A stretch of DNA of 64,000 bases from Devosia soli (lineage in GTDB: Bacteria > Pseudomonadota > Alphaproteobacteria > Rhizobiales > Devosiaceae). The notes beneath the pieces were generated by a model that had not been told where the DNA came from, did not search any database, and saw only the letters and a program-made list of their open reading frames with translations. Shown one piece after another: positions 17,509-26,062 of the stretch (positions are counted from its first letter, which is position 1; every line of letters starts with the position of its first letter). The stretch is from NCBI RefSeq assembly GCF_000970455.1, contig NZ_LAJG01000005.1:434001-498000 (forward strand), written 5' to 3'. The translations under genes were made by a program, and so were the position numbers.

Positions 17509-18006
17509 CTACCAACCCATCGATCCTTCAATGCCCTTGAAGGGCCCCACAATGTCGGGCGTGATCCAACCGCCATAAAACCCGCCCGGCTGCGGCGTTA
17601 CGACTACACCATCGATCGTGCAGGAATCCATGGGCCCGGCATAGAAGGCGACATGGTTGGCTATGGCGGCAAAAGCGCTGGTTGGCTCTGGATAAGTCCA
17701 GGCGGCTTTGTCGGCGCGTTTGCTCTTGGCGATGACGTCGAAATAAGCGGCCCTTCCCTTCCACTCGCAGACGCTGCTCCCCGTAGCTGGCTCCAAGGCA
17801 CCGGGCGCTATGAAATCCGGTGAAATATAGTAGACCGGCGGATGGCTGGTTTCGAGGACACGATGGCAGTGTGGCGCATCGACGATGCGTAGGCCAGCAA
17901 ACACGATCTCGATGCGTTTTCCGACGTATTCGAGCCGCGGCGGGCGCGGATAATCCCACACGCTCTCCTGTCCGGGTTTTGGCAAAATTCGTTTCGGGCT
18001 CGGCAT
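17509..18006 (-). CDS. DUF427 domain-containing protein
   Basis: A 165-residue cytosolic protein of the DUF427 beta-barrel-like family. Recognisable segments: RIEIVFAGLRIVDAPHCHRVLETSHPPVYYIP-type strand region near 35-65, CEWKGRAAYFDV near 80-92, WTYPEPTSAFAAIANHVAFY, and the C-terminal GGFYGGWITPDIVGPFKG. The biochemical role of the family is unknown. It forms a two-gene unit with the DUF2256 protein. Confidence 0.88.
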   Translation of the reverse strand: MPSPKRILPKPGQESVWDYPRPPRLEYVGKRIEIVFAGLRIVDAPHCHRVLETSHPPVYYISPDFIAPGALEPATGSSVCEWKGRAAYFDVIAKSKRADKAAWTYPEPTSAFAAIANHVAFYAGPMDSCTIDGVVVTPQPGGFYGGWITPDIVGPFKGIEGSMGW

Positions 18007-18174
18007 ATCGATCTCACAATCTCGAACGCGCTTTGCTTAGATACGAAAGAGCGGCGATGATAGATCGGCGCTGTGCTGCCAAACTTGCGCTGATCTCTGC
18101 CTCTATGCCGGAACCGTGATGACGGGTCAGAGTTGCTGAAGGGCGAGGCCTTCCTCGCGGAAATGAGGTCGACA

Positions 18175-20379
18175 ATGTCCAATAGACTAAACGTGGAAAC
18201 TATTTTCCGCCGTCGACCCTCCACTTTTGAGAGTGTGGCGACCTTTGCCATCATCGCCGCCCTTCTCTATCTGGGCGCAGGCATCCTCGTTCCGCTCACC
18301 TTGGCCGTTCTCCTGGCCTTTGCGCTCAGTCCGGTTGTTTCGATGCTCAATCGCAAACTCGGGCTGCCGGACCCCGTGGCAGTGATTGTCGCCGTAGGGC
18401 TGGCCTTCTTCGTACTGGCCGGCTTTGCAGGAATCGCCGGCTATCAGATTGCAAGCCTCGCCGCAGAGCTTCCGGGGTATCAGCAGACTGTTATGACCAA
18501 AGTCACAGCCTTGCAGACGCAGTTCGGCGGCTTTACCTGGCTCGACCAGATCAATTCGACCATAGCCAATCTCGGCAATTCCATGGGCGCCGAGCGGCCG
18601 ACCAATGGAGAAAACACTCCCCTTCCGGTGACGATCTCGAACGAATTGGGTCCCCTGACGCTGCTGACGTCCGTCATGGGCTCGGTGCTGGGGCCGGTCG
18701 CGACCGTCGCGATCGTGACGGTCTTCCTGATCTTTTTGCTGATGGGCCGCGCCGATCTGCAAGATCGGTTCATCCGTCTGGTGAGTGCCGGCAAATATTC
18801 GCTGACCAATCTCGCCATCTCGGACGCCAGCCGCCGGGTGGGGCGCTATCTTATCGTCCAATTGATGGTCAACACCGTTTATGGCGCAATTTTCGGGATC
18901 GGACTTTGGCTCATCGGGGTACCGAGTGCCCTGCTTTGGGGCATGCTGATCGTGCTCTTCCGCTACATTCCCTTTGTCGGCGCGCTCATCATCGCGGTGG
19001 TTCCGTTCACGCTGGCCTTCGCGGTCGATCCCGGCTGGGGCATGCTTTTGAAGTCGGTCGGGCTGTTTCTTCTGCTCGATCTTACCACTGCCAACGTCAT
19101 CGAGCCGCGGCTTTATGGATCAAGCACGGGCGTTTCGGCGCTCGCCATTTTGCTTTCGGCCATGTTCTGGGCGACCCTCTGGGGGCCGGTTGGTCTTATT
19201 CTTTCAACGCCGATGACTGTCTGCCTGGTCGTCATCGGGCGGCATCTGCCGCAATTCCAGTTCCTTGAAACCCTATTGGGCAGCGAGCCGGTGCTGTTGC
19301 CAGCGGAACGGCTCTACCAGCGCATGCTCAAGGGCGACAGTGAAGCCGCCATCGAAATCAGCGAAGACCATATCGAGGAATTCGGCAAACCACATTTCAT
19401 CGGCGAATTGATGCTGCCGGCATTGCAGATGGCCAATGTGGAGCTGCAAACGGGCCCCGAGGCCGTGCCGCAGCGGCGCGAATTAATGCGATCTTTCGAG
19501 ACGGTGCTCGATACGACGCTGATGCCGCGCTGGTCGGACGCGGCCGATGTCTTGCTGATCGGGGGGCGGAGCGAAATCGACGAGGCCGCGGCACAACTGC
19601 TCGGCACGGCGCTGACCGACAGCGGCGCAGCAGTCGATGTCTTGCCTCCAGGAGCCATCCGGCAGGAGGCGATCGGCCGGCTCGATCTGACCAATGTCGA
19701 GACGCTGGTCCTGGTGTTCATGGGCGACGATGTGCGAGCCCAATGCCGCTATGTGGCGCGTCGCGTTCGCCGGATGGCACCGAACATCCGGATCGTTGCC
19801 TGCATCCTCAATGATCTCGTGCTCAATGAAACAGCGGAGACGCTGCATGTCGACCATGTCGCCCACGATCTCGACGCGGCCGCCGAAATCATTGTGCAGG
19901 ATACCCCAGCAAAGCGCGCGCCCGAAGATGTCACCAGCGCCAATCCCTTTGCCGGTGGCGGACGCGGCAGCGATGCGCTGGGGCGCGCGCTCGACGCCGT
20001 CGCCGAGCGCTTTCACGTTCCTGCCGCCATCATCAACCTCGTGGACGACCAACGTCATCTCGAAGACGAGGAAGCGGCCAAGCTTACCCTATTGGTGGCC
20101 GAACACCGCAAACCGCTGATCGTCCATTCCGACCAGCCCAATCCGCTTGTCGGCGACAACGCCTATCTCCAGACCAACGGCATCGACCTCTATGCCGGGG
20201 CACCGCTCCTGATGCCCGACGGCACCTGCCCCGCCGTCCTTGCGCTGATCGATTACGAAGAGCACGCATTTTCGCCGGCAGACAGCCAAGCGCTGATGTT
20301 GGCGGCCAAAGAACTGGTCAGCAAATTCGGCATGAAACCCGCGCCAGCACCACGACCGCAACGGCTTTCGGTGGCTTGA
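18175..20379 (+). CDS. AI-2E family membrane exporter with long C-terminal helical/Rossmann-like and GAF-like extension
   Basis: A 734-residue protein. Residues about 20-360 form an AI-2E/PerM-type transporter with seven to eight membrane segments, including LRYIPFVGALIIAVVP-like and STPMTVCLVVIGRHLP. Residues about 365-450 are a soluble helical linker and 450-600 a Rossmann-like alpha/beta region (DVLLIGGRSEIDEAAAQLLG). Residues about 600-725 resemble a GAF sensor domain (GRALDAVAERFHVPAAIINLVDD ... FSPADSQALMLAAKEL). ATG 18175 has GAGG six bases upstream; TTG 18133 and ATG 18163 are less likely. The transported compound is unknown; the tail suggests cytosolic sensing. Confidence 0.88.
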   Translation: MSNRLNVETIFRRRPSTFESVATFAIIAALLYLGAGILVPLTLAVLLAFALSPVVSMLNRKLGLPDPVAVIVAVGLAFFVLAGFAGIAGYQIASLAAELPGYQQTVMTKVTALQTQFGGFTWLDQINSTIANLGNSMGAERPTNGENTPLPVTISNELGPLTLLTSVMGSVLGPVATVAIVTVFLIFLLMGRADLQDRFIRLVSAGKYSLTNLAISDASRRVGRYLIVQLMVNTVYGAIFGIGLWLIGVPSALLWGMLIVLFRYIPFVGALIIAVVPFTLAFAVDPGWGMLLKSVGLFLLLDLTTANVIEPRLYGSSTGVSALAILLSAMFWATLWGPVGLILSTPMTVCLVVIGRHLPQFQFLETLLGSEPVLLPAERLYQRMLKGDSEAAIEISEDHIEEFGKPHFIGELMLPALQMANVELQTGPEAVPQRRELMRSFETVLDTTLMPRWSDAADVLLIGGRSEIDEAAAQLLGTALTDSGAAVDVLPPGAIRQEAIGRLDLTNVETLVLVFMGDDVRAQCRYVARRVRRMAPNIRIVACILNDLVLNETAETLHVDHVAHDLDAAAEIIVQDTPAKRAPEDVTSANPFAGGGRGSDALGRALDAVAERFHVPAAIINLVDDQRHLEDEEAAKLTLLVAEHRKPLIVHSDQPNPLVGDNAYLQTNGIDLYAGAPLLMPDGTCPAVLALIDYEEHAFSPADSQALMLAAKELVSKFGMKPAPAPRPQRLSVA

Positions 20380-20399
20380 GCCGACAATGAGGGGGAACG

Positions 20400-20489
20400 T
20401 GGCGGAGAGGAAGGGATTCGAACCCTCGAGGCCCTTCCGGACCTGCACCCTTAGCAGGGGTGTGCCTTCGACCACTCGGCCACCTCTCC
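20400..20489 (-). tRNA. tRNA-Ser (anticodon GCU)
   Basis: Read on the minus strand, a 90-base class II tRNA. The acceptor stem is GGAGAGG paired with CCTCTCC, discriminator G, and CCA is encoded. The anticodon stem is CACCC/GGGTG with loop CTGCTAA (anticodon GCT). A long variable arm is followed by the T arm GAGGG-TTCGAAT-CCCTT. It decodes AGC/AGU serine codons. No integrase or att-like repeat is seen beside it. Confidence 0.95.
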
Positions 20490-20685
20490 AACGGGGTCGG
20501 GTCTAGCGGGAGGGACCAGGGATGGCAAGCGGTTTTTGGCGCGCCTCCCTGATTGGGCGGGAAATCGGCGAATGCCAGCGGGGCTAGGTTTCGATTGGTG
20601 TTCCTGCCCAGCGCCGCTAGGCTAGTGCCAGCGGCGGATCGGCTCGAATCACGACGCTGGCGGTTCGAATTTCAAGGCGGCGGCG

Positions 20686-21237
20686 ATGGTACTTCGTGGC
20701 ACGGCAAATGGCGTTCTGGCTTTGGCGGCTTGGCTGGGCTTTGCGGGGGCAGCTCTCGCTCAAGTCGAGGCGCCGCAATTTCCTTTTCCGCCCTCGCCCA
20801 TCGAAGGGGTTTGGCGGGCGCAGCTCCTCTCGGAAGTGACGATCGAGGTTTGCGAATTGGGCTATTGCGGGTTCCTGACGAAGATCGTCGTGCCCAGCGA
20901 GGGTCTTAGCGCAGAAGAAGCGGCGGCGGCGGCGCAAATGTCGCCCGATCATTTCTTCGACCAGCGCAACGAAGATCCGGCGCTGCGAAGCCGACCGATG
21001 CAGGACCTGCAGCTCCTGACCCTGCGGCCGAGCGACAAGCCGACCATCTTTGACGGCGAAATTTACAATCCGCAGGATGGCAAGACGTATTCGGGCTATG
21101 TCGAGCTGACGGGGCCCGACACCATGCGGCTCAATGGCTGCGTGCTTTACAATGTCATTTGCCGGGGCGAGGATTGGGTACGGGTACCGCAGGCGGAGCT
21201 GGAAGCTCGGGCGGCGGAAGACGCTACCGCCCAATAG
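20686..21237 (+). CDS. Secreted DUF2147 protein
   Basis: A 183-residue protein with a Sec signal peptide (cleavage near GAALAQV). The DUF2147 pattern follows: GVWRAQ, VTIEVCELGYCGFLTKIV, DPALRSRPMQDLQLL, FDGEIYNPQDGKTYSGYVEL and LNGCVLYNVICRGEDWVRV. The four cysteines may form disulfides in the periplasm. The family is usually periplasmic and of unknown function. It stands alone between tRNA-Ser and a convergent GST gene. Confidence 0.82.
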   Translation: MVLRGTANGVLALAAWLGFAGAALAQVEAPQFPFPPSPIEGVWRAQLLSEVTIEVCELGYCGFLTKIVVPSEGLSAEEAAAAAQMSPDHFFDQRNEDPALRSRPMQDLQLLTLRPSDKPTIFDGEIYNPQDGKTYSGYVELTGPDTMRLNGCVLYNVICRGEDWVRVPQAELEARAAEDATAQ

Positions 21238-21297
21238 GGGTGCACCGCGCGTCACCAGGGGATAAAGCCCAAGGATGACGAGCGGCGCGTTCGGGGA

Positions 21298-22002
21298 TCA
21301 GCGGGCGCGCTGGTTGAAGAGGATTTTCTGGGCTTCCTTATCGTCGGCAAGGCTCTTGCCCTGGGCTTCCTTGCCCCAGTTGAGGCCGCTCTGGACGGCA
21401 GAACGGGCGCCGACGCGATCGATCCAGGCGAGCGCGTTGGGGAATTCTTCGCGCGTGATGCCATAGCGTTCCCAGGATTGGGCCCAGCCGATGGAGGCGA
21501 TATCGGCGATGGAATAATCACCAGCGATATAGTCCTGGCCTTCGAGCTGCTTGTTGAGGACGCCGAAGAGACGGTGGGTCTCGTCGCTGTAGCGCTTGAT
21601 GGCATAGGGGATCTTTTCGGGCGCATAGACGGAGAAGTGGTTGTTCTGGCCCAGCATGGGCCCGAAGCCGCCGACTTGCCAGAAGAGCCATTCATCGACC
21701 TTGACCTGGGCACGGGTATCCGTCGGGTAGAACTGGCCGAATTTCAGGCCGAGATATTTGAGGATCGCGCCGGATTCAAAGATCGAGATCGGTTCGCCGC
21801 CCGGGCCTTCGGGATCGACGATGGCCGGGATTTTGTTATTAGGAGAAATGGCCAGGAACTCGGGCGTGAACTGCTCACCCTTGCCGATATCGATGCGATG
21901 ATAGTTCCACGGCACGCAAAGCTCTTCGAGCATGATGTGGACCTTCTGCCCGTTTGGCGTGGGCAGGGAGAATGCTTCGATCGGCTTGGTCTGGGTGGTC
22001 AT
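21298..22002 (-). CDS. Glutathione S-transferase, Nu/YfcG-like
   Basis: A 234-residue cytosolic GST. The N-terminal thioredoxin-like domain (LPTPNGQKVHIMLEEL, NNKIPAIVDPEGPGGEPISIFESGAIL) has the TPNG...K pattern of YfcG/YghU-type disulfide-bond reductases. The helical C-terminal domain contains GGFGPMLGQNNHF and YSIADIASIGW. Activity on organic disulfides or peroxides is expected from the family. No operon partner is visible. Confidence 0.9.
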   Translation of the reverse strand: MTTQTKPIEAFSLPTPNGQKVHIMLEELCVPWNYHRIDIGKGEQFTPEFLAISPNNKIPAIVDPEGPGGEPISIFESGAILKYLGLKFGQFYPTDTRAQVKVDEWLFWQVGGFGPMLGQNNHFSVYAPEKIPYAIKRYSDETHRLFGVLNKQLEGQDYIAGDYSIADIASIGWAQSWERYGITREEFPNALAWIDRVGARSAVQSGLNWGKEAQGKSLADDKEAQKILFNQRAR

Positions 22003-22096
22003 AAGGCACCGTCCTGTTTCTGGATGAGCTAGATATATCGGTGTTTTACGATGATGAGCAAGGTGGGGCTGTGTTTGTGGCGCCAGTCCCTCCCGG

Positions 22097-22122
22097 CCTC
22101 CCCCACAAAGGGGGAGGTGGGG
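22097..22122. repeat. Extragenic palindrome, CCTCCCCC-type
   Basis: CCTCCCCC-ACAAA-GGGGGAGG followed by TGGGG. A further copy of the family seen at 1651, 9584 and 9659, here between two minus-strand genes. Confidence 0.6.
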
Positions 22123-22155
22123 CGCTGCGGCTGCGGAGGGGTCGGAGGTCGGCTG

Positions 22156-22596
22156 CTATTCCCGCATCAGGCGCATCTGGGGGGCGCCGTTGCCCCGCAG
22201 GGCGGGCGAGATGCCGTGGATGTCGACGGTGGCGGTGACGCGCTGACGGGTGGCGGCGAACATGAAGTGCGGGGTGACATTGACCGGTTCATCGAACTGA
22301 ATGGTCACCTTGTGGTGCTGCATGTCGCTTGAGAGCTGAAGACCGATCAGGAGGCCGCGGAAGGGCTGCTCGAGATAATAGCCTTTGACGCGCATCCCGA
22401 CCTGGAACGGGACGGCGACGCGATCGGGCAAGGTGGCGCGCGCGGTGTTCCAATCGCGAAAGCCATGCGCGCGGGCAGTCTCTTCGAGAGCGGCGCTGTG
22501 GGTGATCGGTTGGCCGGATCTGGCGCGCTCTTCGCGCAGGTTCTTCGCCTCGGACTTCAAAGTCTGGGCGGATGGGGTATCGAGGGAAAAAGCCAT
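22156..22596 (-). CDS. Glyoxalase-superfamily-related protein
   Basis: A 146-residue protein. Residues 10-50 (LKSEAKNLREERARSGQPIT and HGFRDWNTA) match the helical module of the glyoxalase-related family (Pfam Glyoxalase_8, from memory). This module also occurs alone. The C-terminal half is a beta-rich domain of unknown role. ATG 22596 was chosen for its AGGAG site and the start of conserved sequence; the frame is open further upstream but without support. Confidence 0.7.
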   Translation of the reverse strand: MAFSLDTPSAQTLKSEAKNLREERARSGQPITHSAALEETARAHGFRDWNTARATLPDRVAVPFQVGMRVKGYYLEQPFRGLLIGLQLSSDMQHHKVTIQFDEPVNVTPHFMFAATRQRVTATVDIHGISPALRGNGAPQMRLMRE

Positions 22597-22853
22597 CGGG
22601 TCATCTCCTTGGGGAGGCGACTGGTGCATGGGTGCCCGCTTTGCCATGATGCGCCTCGGAGGAACCGAAGGGTCGTCAGGTCTTCTCAGGCTGGACTTCA
22701 CCATGGACACGTGTCCGCGAGCGGCGGGCGCCAGCAACCGGAGGCGTCAATGCGCTCTCCCGATCGGGAAGTCAAGATGGGCGGATCACCGAGCGTGATG
22801 GCGAGGATCAGACAATTGCGTTGGGCGAATGTCTGCGTTCGGTCTAGGAACAC

Positions 22854-23642
22854 ATGTTTCCCTTTCGCGGAATTGTCATGACCGAACTTCTGCTTTTCAT
22901 CGCCGGCCTTCTGGGCGGCGCCGTCAATTCGCTGGCCGGCGGGGGATCGTTCATTGTCTTTCCGGCGCTGCTCTTTGCCGGGGTGCCGCCGGTGCTCGCC
23001 AATGCGTCGAATACCTATGCCGCCCTCCCCGGCTATGTCAGCGGCGCAGCAGGCTATTGGAAGTCCGTGGCGCCTTATAGGGACAGGCTGCTGATCTACG
23101 GGATCATTGCGGCGGTGTTCGGCTTTGTCGGCGCGGAACTGCTGCTGGTGGTTTCGGATGCACAGTTTTCGCTGGTCGTGCCGTGGCTGATGGCTTTTGC
23201 CGTGGCGCTGTTCATCTTCGGCAATCGCATCAACGGGGCACTGCGTTCGCGCGGTGGCGGACGGTCGGGGATGAAGGCGCTGGGGGCGGTGCTGATCCTC
23301 GTGCTGCTCGCCGGGGTTTCGGTCTATGGCGGGTTCTTCAATGCCGGGCTCGGTATCCTGCTGCTGGCGTTCCTGGCGCTGGCGGGGATGAGCGACATGC
23401 ATGCGATGAATGGGCTGAAGCTGTTCATCTCGTCCACCATCGCGCTGGTGGCGGTGGTGCGCTTCGTCTTTAATGGCACGATAGACTGGTATCATGGCTC
23501 GATCGCGCTGGTTGGCGTGACGATCGGTGGCTATATCGCGGCGCGGCTGGCGCAGCATATTCCGGCGCAGTGGATCCGCGTCGGCGTGATCATCTATGGC
23601 ATTGCGATGACGGGCTATTTTTTCTGGCGGGCTTATGCCTGA
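22854..23642 (+). CDS. TauE/SafE (TSUP) family anion exporter
   Basis: A 262-residue inner-membrane protein with about eight transmembrane segments. The two family repeats are visible (GGAVNSLAGGGSFIVFPALL near residue 20, and GGFFNAGLGILLLAFLAL near residue 165). TSUP proteins export sulfite, sulfoacetate or related organic anions. ATG 22854 has AGGA five bases upstream; ATG 22878 is possible. The stop overlaps by 10 bases the 3' end of the convergent molybdoenzyme gene. Confidence 0.9.
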   Translation: MFPFRGIVMTELLLFIAGLLGGAVNSLAGGGSFIVFPALLFAGVPPVLANASNTYAALPGYVSGAAGYWKSVAPYRDRLLIYGIIAAVFGFVGAELLLVVSDAQFSLVVPWLMAFAVALFIFGNRINGALRSRGGGRSGMKALGAVLILVLLAGVSVYGGFFNAGLGILLLAFLALAGMSDMHAMNGLKLFISSTIALVAVVRFVFNGTIDWYHGSIALVGVTIGGYIAARLAQHIPAQWIRVGVIIYGIAMTGYFFWRAYA

Positions 23643-25738
23643 GTCAGAGCCGACTTCCTGATCCAGACCGCTGCGTCGTGGAAGGGGACGCCGCCGAAGG
23701 GAGGGGCGGGTTGGGCTGAGGTGAGCATGTTGATGCCTTGGCCGCCGCGATGGGCTTTGTTGCGATGCAGACCCTCGGCGATGAGGGTGCCGGTGGGCAG
23801 GCCCGAAAAGACGCGGGCGGTGAGCTGGACCTGGCCGCGGTGATTGCCGACGGTCACGGCGTCGCCATCGGATATCGCAAGACGGGCGGCGTCTTCGGGG
23901 TGAATGAAGACGGAGGGTTCACCCTCGCGCTTGAGGCTGCCGGCGGTCTGGTTGAAGGACGAGTTGAGGAAGGCACGGGCCGGGCTGGTCGCGAGCTTGA
24001 ACGGGTGCTCGGCGTCGGTCTTTTCGGTGATGTCCCAATGGTCAGCGAAGCGGGGCATGATCGATGGGTCACAGACCCAGCGATAGCCTTTCCTGCGGGC
24101 GACTTCGTCCCAATCAGGCGCGAAGCGATAGCGGCCATCGGGCCAGCCGAAACCCTTGGCGAAGCGCGCGACGTCGTCCGGGCGTTCCTTGTCGATGAAG
24201 CCGGTCTTTTCGACTTCTTCGAGCGTGGGCAGGCCTGAGCGGGCAAAGGTTTCGGCGACCACTTCGCGGTCGGTGGTCGAAAAGGTTGGGTCGGTACTGC
24301 CAAGACGGAGGGCCAAGGCGTTGATGACGTCGTGATTGGAGCGCGCTTCGCCGGGCGCATCGACAACTGCGGGGCCATAGAGAATCCGGGTATGGCCACC
24401 GCGGGTGTAATAATCGTTGTGTTCGAGGAACATGGTGGCGGGCAGGACGATATCGGCCAGTTCGGCCGTTTCGGTCATGAACTGCTCGTGGACGACGAGA
24501 AAGAGATCGTCGCGCAGCAGACCCTGGCGCACCAGAGCCTGATCGGGGGCGACGCAGGCGGGGTTGGTATTTTGCACGATCATGGCATGGACCGGGGCGC
24601 CATTTTGCAGCGCAGCGGCATTGCCGGTCAGGATCGGGCCGATCTCTGACATGTCGAGGACGCGCGGTGTGCCCTTTTGCAGATGCGTGCCTTCGAGGCG
24701 GGACTTGTCGAGGTTCCACGTGCCGGAATTGGAATGGAACGCGCCACCGCCGCGATGCTGCCAGGAGCCGAGCATGGCGGGGAGAGACAGCGCGGCGTGC
24801 ATGGCTGTGGCGCCATTGGTCTGGCGGGAGAAGCCGTAGCCGAGACGGAAGAAGGTTTTAGGCGTCTTGCCGATGAGGTGGGCAAAGGTTTCGATTTCGG
24901 CGACGGTGAGGCCGGTTATCCCGGCGGCCCATTCGGGGGTGCGGGTAGCGAGATGGGCCTCGAACTCGGGCGAGAAATCGGTGAATTCGGCCATATAGGC
25001 GCGATCGGCGAGGCCATCGCGGAGGAGCACGTGCATGGTGGCGACGGCGAGGGCGCCGTCGGTGCCGGGGCGAAGGACGAGGCCGAGATCGGCCTGTTCC
25101 ATGGTGGCATTGCGATAAATGTCGACGACCAAGATTTTTGCCGCACGGGTTTTGCGGGCGCGCATGGCGTGGGTCATGACGTTGACCTGAGTGTGCACCG
25201 CGTTGGTGCCCCAGATCACGACGCAATCGCTCTCGGCCATCTGTTCGGGATTGACGCCCCCGAGAAGGCCGGTGCCCGCAATATAGCCGGGCCAGGCAAG
25301 GCCGGTGCAGATGGTGTCGTATTGGTGGGAATAGCCACGGACGGCGCGAAGGCGCTCGATGCCGTCGCGATGCACATGGCCCATGGTGCCAGCGTAGAAG
25401 TAGGGCCAGATGGCTTCGGGGCCGTGCTTTTCTTCGATCTCCAGGAAGCGGGCGGCGATCTCGTCGAGGGCTTCATCCCAGGAAATGCGCCGCCACTGCC
25501 CTGCCCCCTTGGGGCCGGTGCGGCGCATGGGGTGGGTCAGACGCTCGGGGTGATGGATGCGCTCGGCATAGCGGGCGACTTTTTCGCAGATGACGCCGGC
25601 GGTGTAGGGATCGTCCTTGGCGCCACGGACGCGGCCGACCGTGCCATCGGGAAGGATATCGACATCGAGGGCGCAGACCGAGGGACAGTCATGTGGGCAA
25701 ACGGAGCGGATGGTGCGCTGGGGGATCGGGGCGTTCAT
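23633..25738 (-). CDS. Molybdopterin oxidoreductase, single-subunit DMSO-reductase family
   Basis: A 701-residue molybdenum enzyme. Four cysteines C14, C18, C22 and C51 form an N-terminal [4Fe-4S] site. Conserved cofactor regions follow (WDEALDEIA, GTNAVHTQ, GYGFSRQTNG, IVQNTNPACVAPDQ, HEQFMTETAELADIVLP). A C-terminal molybdopterin-dinucleotide-binding domain carries the HPEDAARLAISDGDAVTV pattern. C144 in TICTGLAWPGY is a candidate Mo ligand. No Tat signal is seen, so it is probably cytosolic. No Fe-S, cytochrome or chaperone partner gene is adjacent. Substrate unknown. Confidence 0.88.
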   Translation of the reverse strand: MNAPIPQRTIRSVCPHDCPSVCALDVDILPDGTVGRVRGAKDDPYTAGVICEKVARYAERIHHPERLTHPMRRTGPKGAGQWRRISWDEALDEIAARFLEIEEKHGPEAIWPYFYAGTMGHVHRDGIERLRAVRGYSHQYDTICTGLAWPGYIAGTGLLGGVNPEQMAESDCVVIWGTNAVHTQVNVMTHAMRARKTRAAKILVVDIYRNATMEQADLGLVLRPGTDGALAVATMHVLLRDGLADRAYMAEFTDFSPEFEAHLATRTPEWAAGITGLTVAEIETFAHLIGKTPKTFFRLGYGFSRQTNGATAMHAALSLPAMLGSWQHRGGGAFHSNSGTWNLDKSRLEGTHLQKGTPRVLDMSEIGPILTGNAAALQNGAPVHAMIVQNTNPACVAPDQALVRQGLLRDDLFLVVHEQFMTETAELADIVLPATMFLEHNDYYTRGGHTRILYGPAVVDAPGEARSNHDVINALALRLGSTDPTFSTTDREVVAETFARSGLPTLEEVEKTGFIDKERPDDVARFAKGFGWPDGRYRFAPDWDEVARRKGYRWVCDPSIMPRFADHWDITEKTDAEHPFKLATSPARAFLNSSFNQTAGSLKREGEPSVFIHPEDAARLAISDGDAVTVGNHRGQVQLTARVFSGLPTGTLIAEGLHRNKAHRGGQGINMLTSAQPAPPFGGVPFHDAAVWIRKSALTQA

Positions 25739-25875
25739 GGCGCCAAAGTATTAGAGGCCGCGCGCCGGGACAATCGCATTGTGGTTATGGGCGGGATTTT
25801 CGCGCGTGATGGGAGGCCCACCTCGCTTGTCATGGCAAGGGTACTTCGCACGCCTCTACCCAGACACTCGGCTTC

Positions 25876-25960
25876 CTTCGGGCTTGACCCGAGGGTCACT
25901 CGCCTAGGCCCACACTCTTGTGGCTCCCACACTGGCCCTCGGGTCAAGCCCGAGGGAAGC
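25876..25960. repeat. Inverted pair of REP units with nested hairpin
   Basis: CTTCGGGCTTGACCCGAGGG (25876-25895) and its inverted copy CCCTCGGGTCAAGCCCGAGGG (25936-25956) flank a small CCACA-CTCT-TGTGG hairpin. This fills the centre of the 324-bp gene-free stretch 25739-26062, in which I see no other feature. Confidence 0.65.
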
Positions 25961-26062
25961 GCGGTGGTTTAGGAGAAGGCGAAGGATGACGAAAAACGCC
26001 TCACACTTCAGAAGTGCAGATTGAACAGCACCCCAACAAGCGGAGGGACCTGTTGGTGGCTC

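Noticed and set aside
17307-17576. An 89-residue minus-strand frame over the DUF2256 region
   Set aside because: It is out of frame with the four-cysteine DUF2256 protein, which has the convincing coding sequence.
20400-20489. tRNA-Ser as an integration site for a mobile element
   Set aside because: No integrase gene, no repeated tRNA 3' end, and ordinary chromosomal genes on both sides.
24677-25972. A 431-residue plus-strand frame opposite the molybdoenzyme gene
   Set aside because: Gly/Asp/Ala low-complexity shadow of a well-supported minus-strand gene; no ribosome site or domain.
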